Positions 1 to 7,934 of a stretch of 64,000 nt of DNA are shown here, piece by piece. The stretch's first letter is position 1. The number at the start of each line of letters is the position of its first letter. Made by a program: the position numbers and the translations under genes. Where the stretch lies: contig CAJJAK010000007.1 of NCBI GenBank assembly GCA_905182165.1, forward strand, positions 1 to 64,000, written 5' to 3'. A model generated the notes under the pieces. It saw only the letters and a list, made by a program, of their open reading frames with translations. It did no database searches and was not told where the DNA came from. Source of the stretch: an uncultured Paracoccaceae bacterium. GTDB lineage: Bacteria > Pseudomonadota > Alphaproteobacteria > Rhodobacterales > Rhodobacteraceae.

Positions 1-345
1 TATGAATGTGAATCTGAGGATGAGGCTCGTGATAGAGCGGAAGAGTTGATCGCCAATAAACAATGGCCTTGTTACTTCTTTAAGAGTGACACAACCGGTG
101 AAAAAGACTTCGAAGAGTTTTTTACTGATAACGAAGATTTAGATATGGAGCGTTTTGAGACGGTTGGGGTTATCAAAAATCAGCCTGATTTTGATGAGGC
201 TAAGTTAGACGATTTTATGGACGGAATTGAAGCTCTAAGGGAAAAAGGTACTTGGACCAAAGATGATATTGTTAAATTGTATTTTGGACTCCTGCCTGAG
301 TTTGCTCATAAAGAGACCGGTAAATATCTAGATCAGAGGATGTAA
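1..345 (+). CDS. Polysaccharide biosynthesis nucleotide-sugar dehydratase/epimerase, C-terminal part
   Basis: The reading frame is already open at base 1, so this is the last 114 codons of a gene that starts outside the window. The visible part is acidic and has the phrase WPCYFFKSDTTGEKDFEEFF, which I associate with the C-terminal extension of polysaccharide-biosynthesis NAD-dependent sugar dehydratases (UDP-GlcNAc 4,6-dehydratase type). The Rossmann fold and the active site lie outside, so the reaction cannot be confirmed. The stop is 2 nt before the sugar transferase start, so the two are probably co-transcribed in an O-antigen or exopolysaccharide operon. The family call is from memory of this tail only. 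Confidence 0.5.
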   Translation, partial: YECESEDEARDRAEELIANKQWPCYFFKSDTTGEKDFEEFFTDNEDLDMERFETVGVIKNQPDFDEAKLDDFMDGIEALREKGTWTKDDIVKLYFGLLPEFAHKETGKYLDQRM

Positions 346-347
346 GA

Positions 348-1025
348 ATGGACCGTTTTTTTGACATTTTATTTTCTGGAATAGCGTTATTGTTCCTTTC
401 TCCTTTGTTGGTGCCTATAGTAATAACACTAAAACTCACTGGCGAGGGTGAGGTGTTCTTTTTACAGGAACGCATCGGTAAGGGCGGTGAAAAATTCAAG
501 TTGTTTAAGTTTGCGACTATGCTGAAAAATAGCCCAAACATTGGTACTGGTACGGTTACCATGAGGGGTGATCCTAGAGTGCTTCCAGTAGGCACATTTT
601 TGCGTAAAACCAAAATAAATGAGCTGCCGCAGCTATTGAATATCTTTTTTGGTGATATGAGTGTTATCGGCCCAAGGCCGCTAACTACTCAAACGTTTGG
701 GGCTTATTCGGAGAACACTCAGAGTCTTATAAAGCAAGTTCGGCCAGGCCTCTCAGGGGTAGGTTCGATTATATTTCGTGGTGAGGAAGAGATAATGCAC
801 GGTGCAACAGCCTCCGTTGATTTCTATGCGAATGTTATAGCTCCGTATAAGGGAGCGCTTGAGGAGTGGTTTGTCTCGAATAAGAGCCTGTATATTTATT
901 TTGTGGCGATTTTTGTTACAGCTTGGGCGGTTCTTATTCCAAGCACAAAAATAGCGTGGAGGGTTTTTAAGGATTTGCCCGAGCCGCCGACCGAGTTGAA
1001 GCAAGCACTTAATTATACTGACTAA
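348..1025 (+). CDS. Bacterial sugar transferase (undecaprenyl-phosphate sugar phosphotransferase, PglC/WbaP C-domain type)
   Basis: A 225-residue membrane enzyme expected to move a sugar-1-phosphate from a nucleotide sugar to undecaprenyl phosphate, the first step of a surface glycan repeat. Residues about 7-27 form the N-terminal membrane segment, followed by the family motifs QERIGKGG (about 39-46), DPRVLPVGTFLRK (about 75-87), ELPQLLNI (about 91-98) and GDMSVIGPRPL (about 102-112). An extra hydrophobic segment near residues 178-198 lies beyond the usual catalytic core. It begins right after the dehydratase stop. Sugar specificity cannot be read from the sequence. Confidence 0.88.
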   Translation: MDRFFDILFSGIALLFLSPLLVPIVITLKLTGEGEVFFLQERIGKGGEKFKLFKFATMLKNSPNIGTGTVTMRGDPRVLPVGTFLRKTKINELPQLLNIFFGDMSVIGPRPLTTQTFGAYSENTQSLIKQVRPGLSGVGSIIFRGEEEIMHGATASVDFYANVIAPYKGALEEWFVSNKSLYIYFVAIFVTAWAVLIPSTKIAWRVFKDLPEPPTELKQALNYTD

Positions 1026-1050
1026 CTGTTGTGGCTCTTCTTGCCCCACT

Positions 1051-1746
1051 TCATACGATCCAATTTCTAAGATATGACATGGCAGTCGAATCCGTCTGCC
1101 AACCCCCTCTGAGCATTATCCTTTCAAGCGGCTCACCTTGTTCTAATAGATCAAGTGCTGCACCCACTCTAAATGAATGACCGCTGAGCGGTTGTTCATC
1201 GGAGTCCATTTTCAAGTCCTTTTGCAGTGCTTTTAATAGGGTGCTTATACTTGCTGGGTGTAGGTTGTTCCCAAAATGCCCATGCCTATTAATTGATCTC
1301 AGAATATAGCCTTCATCGCTGATCATACTCCTCCATTTTTCTAATAAGTCGAACAGTTCTTGGCTGATGGGTAGTATCTTTCCAGTCCCGAATTGATCCG
1401 TTTTTGAGAAGTTAAGCCGGATAGCCGGTTTTCCGTTCGGTGCTTGGCAGATGTCCTCAAACTTAAAGGCGCAGAGTTCCGACCGGCGGCGCATTGTTTC
1501 GTAGCCGAGTCTTAGGAGGACTTGATTTCTTAAACCCCTGAGACTGTTATCGCAGTTGCTAAGTAGCTGGTTGAGTAGTGGCTTGGTGAGTGGAGTAGCC
1601 TGCTGCTGTGCCCGTCCAATTTTGCGGTGCATTCGTTTGATGGCCAATATGACCTCTGGCTGGTTGGCTGGATTAACGCTTGGAACCCTTGTTATATTGT
1701 TACAGAAATTAACAGCCTTGCAAATACAGACGTCAAGATTTACCAT
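1051..1746 (-). pseudogene. Tyrosine recombinase/phage integrase, N-terminally truncated
   Basis: 231 residues covering the catalytic domain of a tyrosine site-specific recombinase. The active-site signatures are present in order: Arg in ETMRRRSEL, Lys in FSKTDQFGTGK, the HxxR box in GHSFRVGAA, the GGW box and a Tyr in AMSYLRNW. The N-terminal SAM-like core-binding domain, about 100 residues in the paralogue at 2665-3564, is largely missing. The RHH antitoxin gene occupies the DNA where it should lie. It is therefore probably a remnant, although the catalytic core is intact. Its closest visible relative is that second integrase, which shares the SKTDQFG and GHSxRxGAA phrases. Confidence 0.75.
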
Positions 1747-1779
1747 GATTAAAGATGAAATTTCATGATGGAGTGCAGT

Positions 1780-2007
1780 ATGTCAGTAACAAGAGAAAAA
1801 TTTGCAACTCAGGTTGATTCGGCCCTTTTGGAATCAGTCCGAAAGCTTGCCAAGTCAGAGGGTAGGCAGATCCAGGCCGTAGTCGAGAATGCTCTTCGGG
1901 ACCATTTAGATGCCAAAAATGGAGCGCAAGGCAGAGAGCATGTGATGGCCGCTTATCTAAAAAGTACCGAACGTTTTCCAGGTCTCTATAAAAAGCTAGC
2001 GCAATGA
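1780..2007 (+). CDS. Ribbon-helix-helix antitoxin of a Doc-type toxin-antitoxin pair
   Basis: A 75-residue protein whose N-terminal half (FATQVDSALLESVRKLAKSE) reads like a ribbon-helix-helix DNA-binding domain. The C-terminal tail (YLKSTERFPGLYKKLAQ) would contact the toxin. ATG 1780 is preferred to the in-frame ATGs at 1765 and 1768 because a TGGAG ribosome site lies just before it. The stop overlaps the toxin start by 4 nt (ATGA), which suggests translational coupling. Expected role: neutralise the Doc-like protein and repress the shared promoter. The RHH assignment is by pattern, and sequences of this type are short and divergent. Confidence 0.7.
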   Translation: MSVTREKFATQVDSALLESVRKLAKSEGRQIQAVVENALRDHLDAKNGAQGREHVMAAYLKSTERFPGLYKKLAQ

Positions 2008-2381
2008 GCTTTGACTATATTAGGGTCGATGACATTCTGATTATTCATGCTGATCAGATAGAGCGTTATGGTGGTGGCGAGGGGATAAGAGATCCCGGTC
2101 TTTTGGAAGCGGCCTTGTTCCGGCCTCAAACGGGGCATTACCCGACATTAATCGATGAGGCGGCAGCCTTATGGGAGAGTCTTTCCCAGAACCACCCTTT
2201 TGTTGATGGTAACAAGCGTACAGCTTTCGCGGCGACCTATGTGTTTTTGGCAATTAATGGCCTGGATATCACGGCGAGTGATGAAAAAACGCAAGAATTT
2301 GTTTTAGGGCTTTACAACACATCGAGTATAACTTTCGACAACCTACGTGCTTGGCTGGGTGAAAATACCAAAGTCCTCTAG
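2004..2381 (+). CDS. doc: Doc (death-on-curing) family toxin, Fic fold
   Basis: A 125-residue protein with the Doc/Fic signature HPFVDGNKRTAF at about residues 66-77. The length matches the Doc family, whose characterised members phosphorylate elongation factor EF-Tu and stop translation until antitoxin is supplied. The catalytic His, the Asp and the GNKR loop are all visible, so it should be active. It overlaps the antitoxin gene by 4 nt. It sits between two integrase genes in a GC-richer insert, a common setting for stabilising an acquired segment. Confidence 0.87.
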   Translation: MSFDYIRVDDILIIHADQIERYGGGEGIRDPGLLEAALFRPQTGHYPTLIDEAAALWESLSQNHPFVDGNKRTAFAATYVFLAINGLDITASDEKTQEFVLGLYNTSSITFDNLRAWLGENTKVL

Positions 2382-2426
2382 CGTCTCTCGCATAGTGATA
2401 AATATGATTTTATGGTGTGTTTGAAT

Positions 2427-2626
2427 TTAAATCATAAAACTTTTCATTATTTTGGCTGTTGTATCGAGGCTATATTTAGGTTGTTTTGTAGTACCTTCAA
2501 TATGTTCTTTAAGCCTTAAACAGTTCTCACCATTCTGCTCAAGACAACTACGGCATTAACTTTTGCAGCTTCAGCTAGAATTATGGGGGCATCACTTTTC
2601 AAGATATGTAATAGCCGAATTTCCAT
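2427..2626 (-). pseudogene. Possible small protein gene, interrupted by one indel
   Basis: Two minus-strand frames join into one coherent small protein of about 66 residues. From ATG 2626 the first part reads MEIRLLHILKSDAPIILAEA, and after a 1-nt shift near 2545 a second frame reads CLEQNGENCLRLKEHIEG and ends at a TAA at 2427-2429. I do not recognise the family. Support is only that both halves have protein-like composition and fill the gap between doc and the integrase. No convincing ribosome site is visible. It may be a chance open stretch. Confidence 0.28.
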
Positions 2627-2664
2627 AATATTTGGAATTTTATTACCAGATAACTGATTATCTG

Positions 2665-3564
2665 TCAGCTCCAAACATTATGCTCGGCATATTGCAAATA
2701 CCCATTTACAGCACTTATCGTCCGCCAGCCCCCAGCCCGCATTATAGCAATTGTCTCGTGCCCCTGAATTAATAAGTCCTGCGCCGCCCCAATTCTAAGC
2801 GAGTGCCCTGAAATCTCCCAATCCCTCGGCTTGTGACCTTTAACGCGCACAATAGATTTCTTAATTATTTCATTCACGCTTCGATCACATAAGGGCCGAT
2901 CGAGGCAGCGATCATGATTAATCGCACAGAAAAGCCAGGGGATGTCCTCTGGCTTTTTCTTTAGCCATGACTTGATTAGTTTTGTGCTGCGCTTTGATCC
3001 AAACGTGAGGCGGCCGCGGCCAAATTGATCTGTCTTACTTTTGCGAATAATACCCCGAATTGCATTGTCAGGTAGAAACTCAATATCGGCGTCCTGCAAG
3101 CTTGAAATCTCCGAGCGTCTAGCTAGAGAAATCATACCCAATCGAGAGGAGGGCTCGGTTGCGAATTCCCACCAGCGTATTTGGCTGAGCCGCAATTGCG
3201 CGCAACAGCAGTCCCTTGTTAATGCCCTTGGATTGACTTGGGCGATGCGGCTTGGTGCGCCTGATGCGCCGGTAAGCAAGATTAAATTCTTCGGTGCGGT
3301 TGGGTCTTCACATCCCAGTAAAATGGTGACTTTGCGTATTGCGTATATGCGTCGTTTAATAGTTAGAAAGCTATACTCAGCGAGACTATTTTCTAAGTAA
3401 TCGATCATTTCTGGGCCTGTGGCTGGAAATGGCGTAAAATTCTGTCGCTGACACCAGTCGACAAAGTGGCTAACGTCGGAGTAGTATGCCTTTATGGTAT
3501 TTGGTGCATACGCCCCCACAAGGCGGGTTAGTGCTAATTGCCATGATTGATGATTTTGGTTCAT
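2665..3564 (-). CDS. Tyrosine recombinase/integrase with an internal out-of-frame stretch
   Basis: About 300 residues with an N-terminal core-binding domain (APNTIKAYYSDVSHFVDWC) and a catalytic domain carrying Arg in ARRSE, Lys in KSKTDQFGRGR, GHSLRIGAA (HxxR), GGW and a C-terminal Tyr in NGYLQY. Between about 3211 and 3129 the displayed frame makes a Cys/Trp-rich nonsense stretch. One frame over, the same DNA reads LLLRAIAAQPNTLVGIRNRA, the standard recombinase helix before ARRSE. One missing base near 3211 and one extra near 3129 restore a normal protein. ATG 3564 is preferred to 3600, which would overlap the divergent HTH gene start. Confidence 0.82.
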   Translation of the reverse strand: MNQNHQSWQLALTRLVGAYAPNTIKAYYSDVSHFVDWCQRQNFTPFPATGPEMIDYLENSLAEYSFLTIKRRIYAIRKVTILLGCEDPTAPKNLILLTGASGAPSRIAQVNPRALTRDCCCAQLRLSQIRWWEFATEPSSRLGMISLARRSEISSLQDADIEFLPDNAIRGIIRKSKTDQFGRGRLTFGSKRSTKLIKSWLKKKPEDIPWLFCAINHDRCLDRPLCDRSVNEIIKKSIVRVKGHKPRDWEISGHSLRIGAAQDLLIQGHETIAIMRAGGWRTISAVNGYLQYAEHNVWS

Positions 3565-3593
3565 ATGAGCTAAAATAGACCATGGAGTGTGGA

Positions 3594-3850
3594 GTGTCAA
3601 TACTAACCAGTAAACAAATTAGAATGGCGCGCGCTTGCTTGTCCTGGAGTGTTGCGGCGCTCGCAGAAAAGTCACTGGTCAGTGTCAGCACTGTGAAACG
3701 ACTTGAAACGGAAACTGGCTTTTCAAAAGCAACTAAATCAAACATTACTGCTGTGCAAAAAACTTTCGAGGCAGAGGGTGTAGAATTTATTGGTTTACAA
3801 GATGAGGGCCAGGTGTCCGCCTCTGGCCGCGTAAGAGAGCCGATAATTAA
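3594..3850 (+). CDS. XRE-family helix-turn-helix regulator, frameshifted near its end
   Basis: A small Cro/CI-type DNA-binding protein of about 85 residues. SKQIRMARACLSWSVAALAE followed by VSVSTVKRLE is the usual helix-turn-helix of this short integrase-associated family, which normally ends ...EAEGVEFI-GPGVRL. Here GVEFIGLQDEG is present, and one base missing from the G run near 3806-3808 moves the expected ending GPGVRLWPRKRADN into another frame, which stops at 3850. Without the correction the protein runs to 3905 with an unrelated tail. GTG 3594 is chosen because a TGGAG lies 6 nt before it. It is divergent from the integrase and may regulate it. Confidence 0.72.
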
Positions 3851-3994
3851 GTCTCGACTATGCCCGCCAGCTCATTCATTTCAATTAAAATCAAAAATAT
3901 ACTAAATAGTGTGTTACCTATTCCCATAGAACACAATATGTGCTATGAATATTTAAATGGAGGGAAATTATAACGGCAGCTAAAAGGTATTGCT

Positions 3995-4686
3995 ATGACT
4001 GACATGTCACTTCCTCCCAACCAAAATGCCAATCCCAACCCTACAAACTTTGGATTAACCAGTTTCGCGGATTTACTTCCCAAGCGCATTCACGTCATCG
4101 GCGAGGACCCCGGCGCCTTTGAGTTATTTCGATCTACGCTCCTAGCGGCCCTTGCGCCAATGACGGCGCACGAGTGTGTCGTCGCCGAAAATCTCGTCAA
4201 TATTGAGTGGGATATTCTACAGCACCGTAAAATGGCGCAGGCGCAGATTTATTCACAAATTTCATCTGAAATCCAATGCGCCTATTATTCGTGGGCCCTC
4301 AATATCTTTGAAGCTGAAATGGAACGTCTCTGGCAGGAATTTAGTGCGGCTGGAAAGTCTGAAGATGATTGGAAAGATCCCTATGAATTTGACGAAGATA
4401 GGGCCAATGCTAATAGTCAGGACTTGGTAGAGCGCGCCATTTCCTCAGATTTAGAGGTTCGGAAAGAGGCCACGAGGAATTAAAAACCATAGGCCTCAAC
4501 CCGGTTTACCTCATGAGTGAGGCGCATTTTAACGCACTTAAATCGATCCAGCACTTTGAGTATATAGAGCGATTAGAAAAGCGTCGCCGGTTTGTTAAAA
4601 AAGATTACGATAGGCTGCAGGAACTGCGACCCATTGAGGCCATACTGGTGAGCGATGTTACAGGTCAGGGCTTGGGCGATGTTTGA
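3995..4686 (+). CDS. Uncharacterised protein A of an overlapping gene pair (frameshifted)
   Basis: The first frame gives 162 residues ending at 4483. A 1-nt shift near 4476 joins it to an open frame ending at 4686 (ELKTIGLNPVYLMSEAHFN, then EKRRRFVKKDYDRLQELRP), giving about 230 residues. The segment IGEDPGAFELFRSTLLAALA, followed by PMTAHECVVAENLVNIEWDI, resembles the second half of a family of hypothetical proteins that begin with an NARKHGLTA motif. That motif is absent here and present in the next gene. Function is unknown. The stop overlaps the next start by 8 nt. Base composition is GC-rich compared with the rest of the window. Confidence 0.5.
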
Positions 4687-5230
4687 TGCGCAATATTTGA
4701 GCGATGGCACCTCACTTAAGGATAAAAGCAGGGCACGAGTTGGTCCGGGCGCTGCGCAAAACGCACGCACGCACGGGTTGACGGCGCAGCTTGACGGTGC
4801 GCGGGTCTCGCAGTGGTATACTGTGATCCTGGGCAATTGCCCGCGCGGCACAGGGGAGCGTTTACTCGCGCTGGATTACCATGAACCGGCCCTAAGATTG
4901 GCGCAGGCGGAGGTGCGATTGCAGCGTAGTATTGAGGCCGTGGATTGTTTTTATCTTGAACAAGGCCGCGACTTCTCCGCCCAGGCTCAGTTGCGCGAGA
5001 TGGCGAGCGACCTGCGCTTTAAGCTGGGTAATCCGAGTATTTCCGCACCCGCTAATTTGAACGAATTAGAGCTCTTAAAGCGGCTCGAGGCGCAGATTTT
5101 TCGCCAAGATCGTTCCCTCAAGACGCGGGGTCGCCTGCTCGGGCGCTACTACGCGGAGGCCCTATCAAAACGCAAAGTGGCATTTAAACTCTGGTGTGCG
5201 TATTTGGAGATATCAACTGAGATTTTCTGA
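4679..5230 (+). CDS. Uncharacterised protein B with NARTHGLTA motif
   Basis: 183 residues from ATG 4679. The N-terminus holds GPGAAQNARTHGLTAQL at about residues 23-39, matching the conserved NARKHGLTA phrase of a widespread family of unknown function on mobile and accessory DNA. The remainder is basic and helical (LRLAQAEVRLQRSIEAVDCF, LLKRLEAQIFRQDRSLKTRG), with no enzyme motif I can name. It overlaps protein A by 8 nt, so the two probably work together. The GC content is well above the genome average, which suggests recent transfer. An upstream in-frame ATG at 4655 is less likely because it would lie deep inside gene A. Confidence 0.5.
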   Translation: MFDAQYLSDGTSLKDKSRARVGPGAAQNARTHGLTAQLDGARVSQWYTVILGNCPRGTGERLLALDYHEPALRLAQAEVRLQRSIEAVDCFYLEQGRDFSAQAQLREMASDLRFKLGNPSISAPANLNELELLKRLEAQIFRQDRSLKTRGRLLGRYYAEALSKRKVAFKLWCAYLEISTEIF

Positions 5231-5386
5231 TTTCCCGAAACAAGCCTCAACACGGGACGGCACTGAAATATAAGGAAAAATATCTGATTTTAATTGTGGA
5301 CAATTGGTAAGGTGTCGCGATTAAGAGGCACTAGATGAACGGTGAAGTGTAACAAATGTTATACCATATAATTTAAGAGAATTGTG

Positions 5387-5611
5387 ATGGCTGCCCTTAA
5401 AATTACATCCGTTGGAAACTCTGCGGACGTCCTGTTACCTAAAGATTTTCTGGCAAAGCTCCGTGTTGGTCAGGGGGAGTTATGATAGGTTGTGGAGACG
5501 GCAAACGGGATTGAATTGTCGCCCGATGGTCCTGATTTTGAAAATCAAATGGCCCTTGCGGAGGGCATCATCCGAGCGGACAAGGACGTTCTGCGAAAAC
5601 GCGCAAAATGA
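5387..5611 (+). pseudogene. AbrB/MazE-type antitoxin, broken
   Basis: From ATG 5387 the frame reads MAALKITSVGNSADVLLPKD and then LAKLRVGQGE, a typical AbrB/SpoVT swapped-hairpin domain, and stops at TGA 5483-5485. The rest of the family protein (VVETANGIELSPDGPDFENQ, then MALAEGIIRADKDVLRKRAK) continues in another frame and stops at 5609-5611. A single indel near 5480 would restore a normal antitoxin of about 75 residues. Such antitoxins are usually followed by a Doc or PIN toxin. None is recognisable downstream, only a short open remnant to about 5690, so this is probably a dead leftover. Confidence 0.65.
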
Positions 5612-6035
5612 GGTTCTCCTGCTGTTTGCGTTGCCGCCCCTGAAAACTTTTATTTTTACGGTGACCTGGCATCATGGATAGGCGGCCGCATTTAGGAGCC
5701 ACCTTTGTTCAACAGGTGCAATGTAATGGGGATATTAATAAATAATGGAGGATATTAATAATTTCAGAGGCTTACCGCTTCCGATAACAGCTTGTTATAA
5801 AATAACCCCGTTAGTCTGAAATCAGGTAGTAAAAATAAAACTATAGGCATTCACGTCTACCCGAAAGGGCCTAAAATCCATTCTTACAAAACGATTTACT
5901 GGGGTAGGAAAGCTGGATCAAAAGCACAATAAATAGAGTTATTGTGGCTTCTTATATTTTATTATACTTAGTGTTATACTCACAAATCTTTTTTGTGTAA
6001 GTTAATTAATGTAGAATAAGAATCGAAAAACCAAA
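5612..6035. other. Intergenic region with one hairpin
   Basis: No convincing gene. A short open stretch to about 5690 (APENFYFYGDLASWIGG) could be the end of a lost toxin gene but is not recognised. The decamer GATATTAATA occurs twice around 5731-5760. An 8-bp perfect hairpin, CACAATAA (5925-5932) and TTATTGTG (5939-5946) with a 6-nt loop, is followed by T-rich sequence and could be a terminator ahead of manC. The AT-rich stretch after it (5947-6035) probably contains the manC promoter. Confidence 0.35.
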
Positions 6036-7521
6036 ATGACTAAAATTATTCCTATAATTCTCGCTGGTGGTTCTGGCACACGTTTATGGCCCTTATCGCG
6101 AAAATCCTATCCTAAACAGTTTTCGAATTTGGTTGGAAATCACAGCCTTTTTCAACAGAGTGCATTGCGTTTAATATCATCTGATTTGATCACCTTTTCG
6201 CAACCTGTCATTTTAACAAATTCTGATTTTCGCTTCATAGTTGCTGATCAACTGCAAGAGGTGGGCATTGATCCTGGTCATATTTTGATTGAGCCAGAGG
6301 GTAAAAATACTGGGCCTGCCATTTTGGCCGCCAGTCTTTATGCGCTGAAAGATGATCCTGATGCCGTATTGCTGGTAGCGCCTTCTGATCATGTGATATT
6401 GGATGAGGCTGAGTTTCATGCGGCGGTGAACTTAGGGATTATCTGAGGCAAAAAGCGGCAATATTGTTACCTTTGGCATTACGCCTGATCGTCCTGAAAC
6501 TGGATATGGGTATTTGGAACTGGCCTCTATCGCTAACCATAATCCAGTTAAATTAAAGCGTTTTGTGGAAAAGCCTGATCTAAATACTGCTCAAGATATG
6601 TTAGATTCTAAAAATTACTTGTGGAATTCTGGGATTTTTATCTTGAGTCCATTGATTGTGACTGCGTTTGAAATGTATACACCGAACCTGCTTACCCCTG
6701 TCAGAAGTGCAATAGAAAATGGCAAGCCTGATCTTGGCTTTTTTCGCTTGGATCCAGCAGCGTGGGCAGAATGTCATGATATATCGATCGACTATGCAGT
6801 AATGGAACATGCAGATAATTTGATTGCCGTGCCTCTCTCGGCTGGCTGGTCAGACTTAGGCGATTGGAACGCTGTGTGGAAAGAACAAGGGCCAGATAAT
6901 AAGGGCATTGTTACAACCCAAAATGTTACGGAAATTGACTGCCATAATGTGTTGTTACGATCGGAAAGTGACAGTCAGCATTTGGTTGGTTTAGGCCTTA
7001 AGGATATTGTTGCCATCGCCATGCCAGATGCAGTCCTTGTTGCACATAAAGATTGCGTTCAAGATGTGAAACAGGTGGTAACTAAGTTGAAAGAAAATGG
7101 CATCCAGCAGGCGGAAGTGTCTCTAAAAGATCATCGGCCCTGGGGTTGGTTTGAAATACTTGCGACGCAAAACCGGTTTCAAGTAAAACGTATTCTTGTT
7201 AACCCAGGCGCCGCCCTTAGCCTACAAAGCCACAATCACCGATCCGAACATTGGATTGTCGTCGAAGGCACCATTAGGGTTACAGTTGACGATAAAATTC
7301 AGCTACTGACTGAAGGCCAATCGGTATTTATTCCCCTTGGCGCTGTCCACCGTATGGAAAATCCTGGTAAAGTTCCCATGATACTAATTGAGGTTCAAAC
7401 AGGTGCATATCTGGGTGAAGATGATATTATCAGATATGAAGATGATTATGGTAGAGTTGATTATAAAGAAGTTCAGATTGAGATATTTCATATAATTCTC
7501 TTACTCAATATAGAATTTTAA
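6036..7521 (+). CDS. manC: Mannose-1-phosphate guanylyltransferase / mannose-6-phosphate isomerase (one frameshift)
   Basis: Makes GDP-mannose from mannose-1-phosphate and GTP, with a C-terminal cupin isomerase domain acting on mannose-6-phosphate. The N-terminus has the nucleotidyltransferase loop GGSGTRLWPLSRKSYPKQF. The middle has PSDHVI, FVEKP and NSGIF. The C-terminal cupin has RPWGWFE, SLQSHNHRSEHWIVVEGT and GAVHRMENPG. The first frame stops at 6446 and the family sequence resumes at once one frame on (EAKSGNIVTFGITPDRPETG), so one extra base near 6440 splits an otherwise normal protein of about 494 residues. It supplies the polysaccharide genes on both sides. Both active sites look intact. 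Confidence 0.9.
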
Positions 7522-7934
7522 ATTATAATTAAATTGAATAAGTTGTTTTAATAAGATTGTTTAATAATTAATCAAAATAAACTTCTTAATGATCTATATT
7601 TGCTAAAGTCGCAATATTATTTGCGGCTTTTTGTTTTTGAATGCAATAAATTATAGTAATTACTTTTACAAAAATTTAAATATTATTAATTATATTACCA
7701 TTAAATATGTTCGTTTTAGGGTTTTTATAAACCTTTTGACGAGTTTCTTTTACTATGATCTGTAAAATTCTATGGTGTGATATAATCGTGAAGTTAAGCA
7801 ACCTAATTTGAATTGGTTGACTATCAAAATTATTAGAATTTATGGAAATACAATCTAGCCAATTATATATGTACTTGCCTATATGTAATAAGTATGAATT
7901 TTGAACTTGAACTAGAATTAATTGAAGTTATTAA
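7522..7934. other. AT-rich intergenic region
   Basis: 413 nt between manC and the membrane glycosyltransferase. Apart from the terminator at 7606-7632 I see no gene or RNA. It is strongly AT-rich, and the part after about 7640 presumably holds the promoter of the next gene, but no specific element can be assigned. Confidence 0.4.
7606..7632 (+). terminator. Rho-independent terminator after manC
   Basis: Stem AAGTCGCAA (7606-7614) and TTGCGGCTT (7621-7629) with a 6-nt loop and one G-U pair, followed by a run of T. It lies about 85 nt after the manC stop. Confidence 0.75.

Noticed and set aside
1051..5611. attL/attR direct repeats around the integrase region
   Set aside because: I could not find a convincing pair of direct repeats or a tRNA end at the boundaries.
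6430..6450. Programmed frameshift in manC
   Set aside because: No slippery heptamer or downstream structure; it matches the general pattern of random single-base indels in the window.
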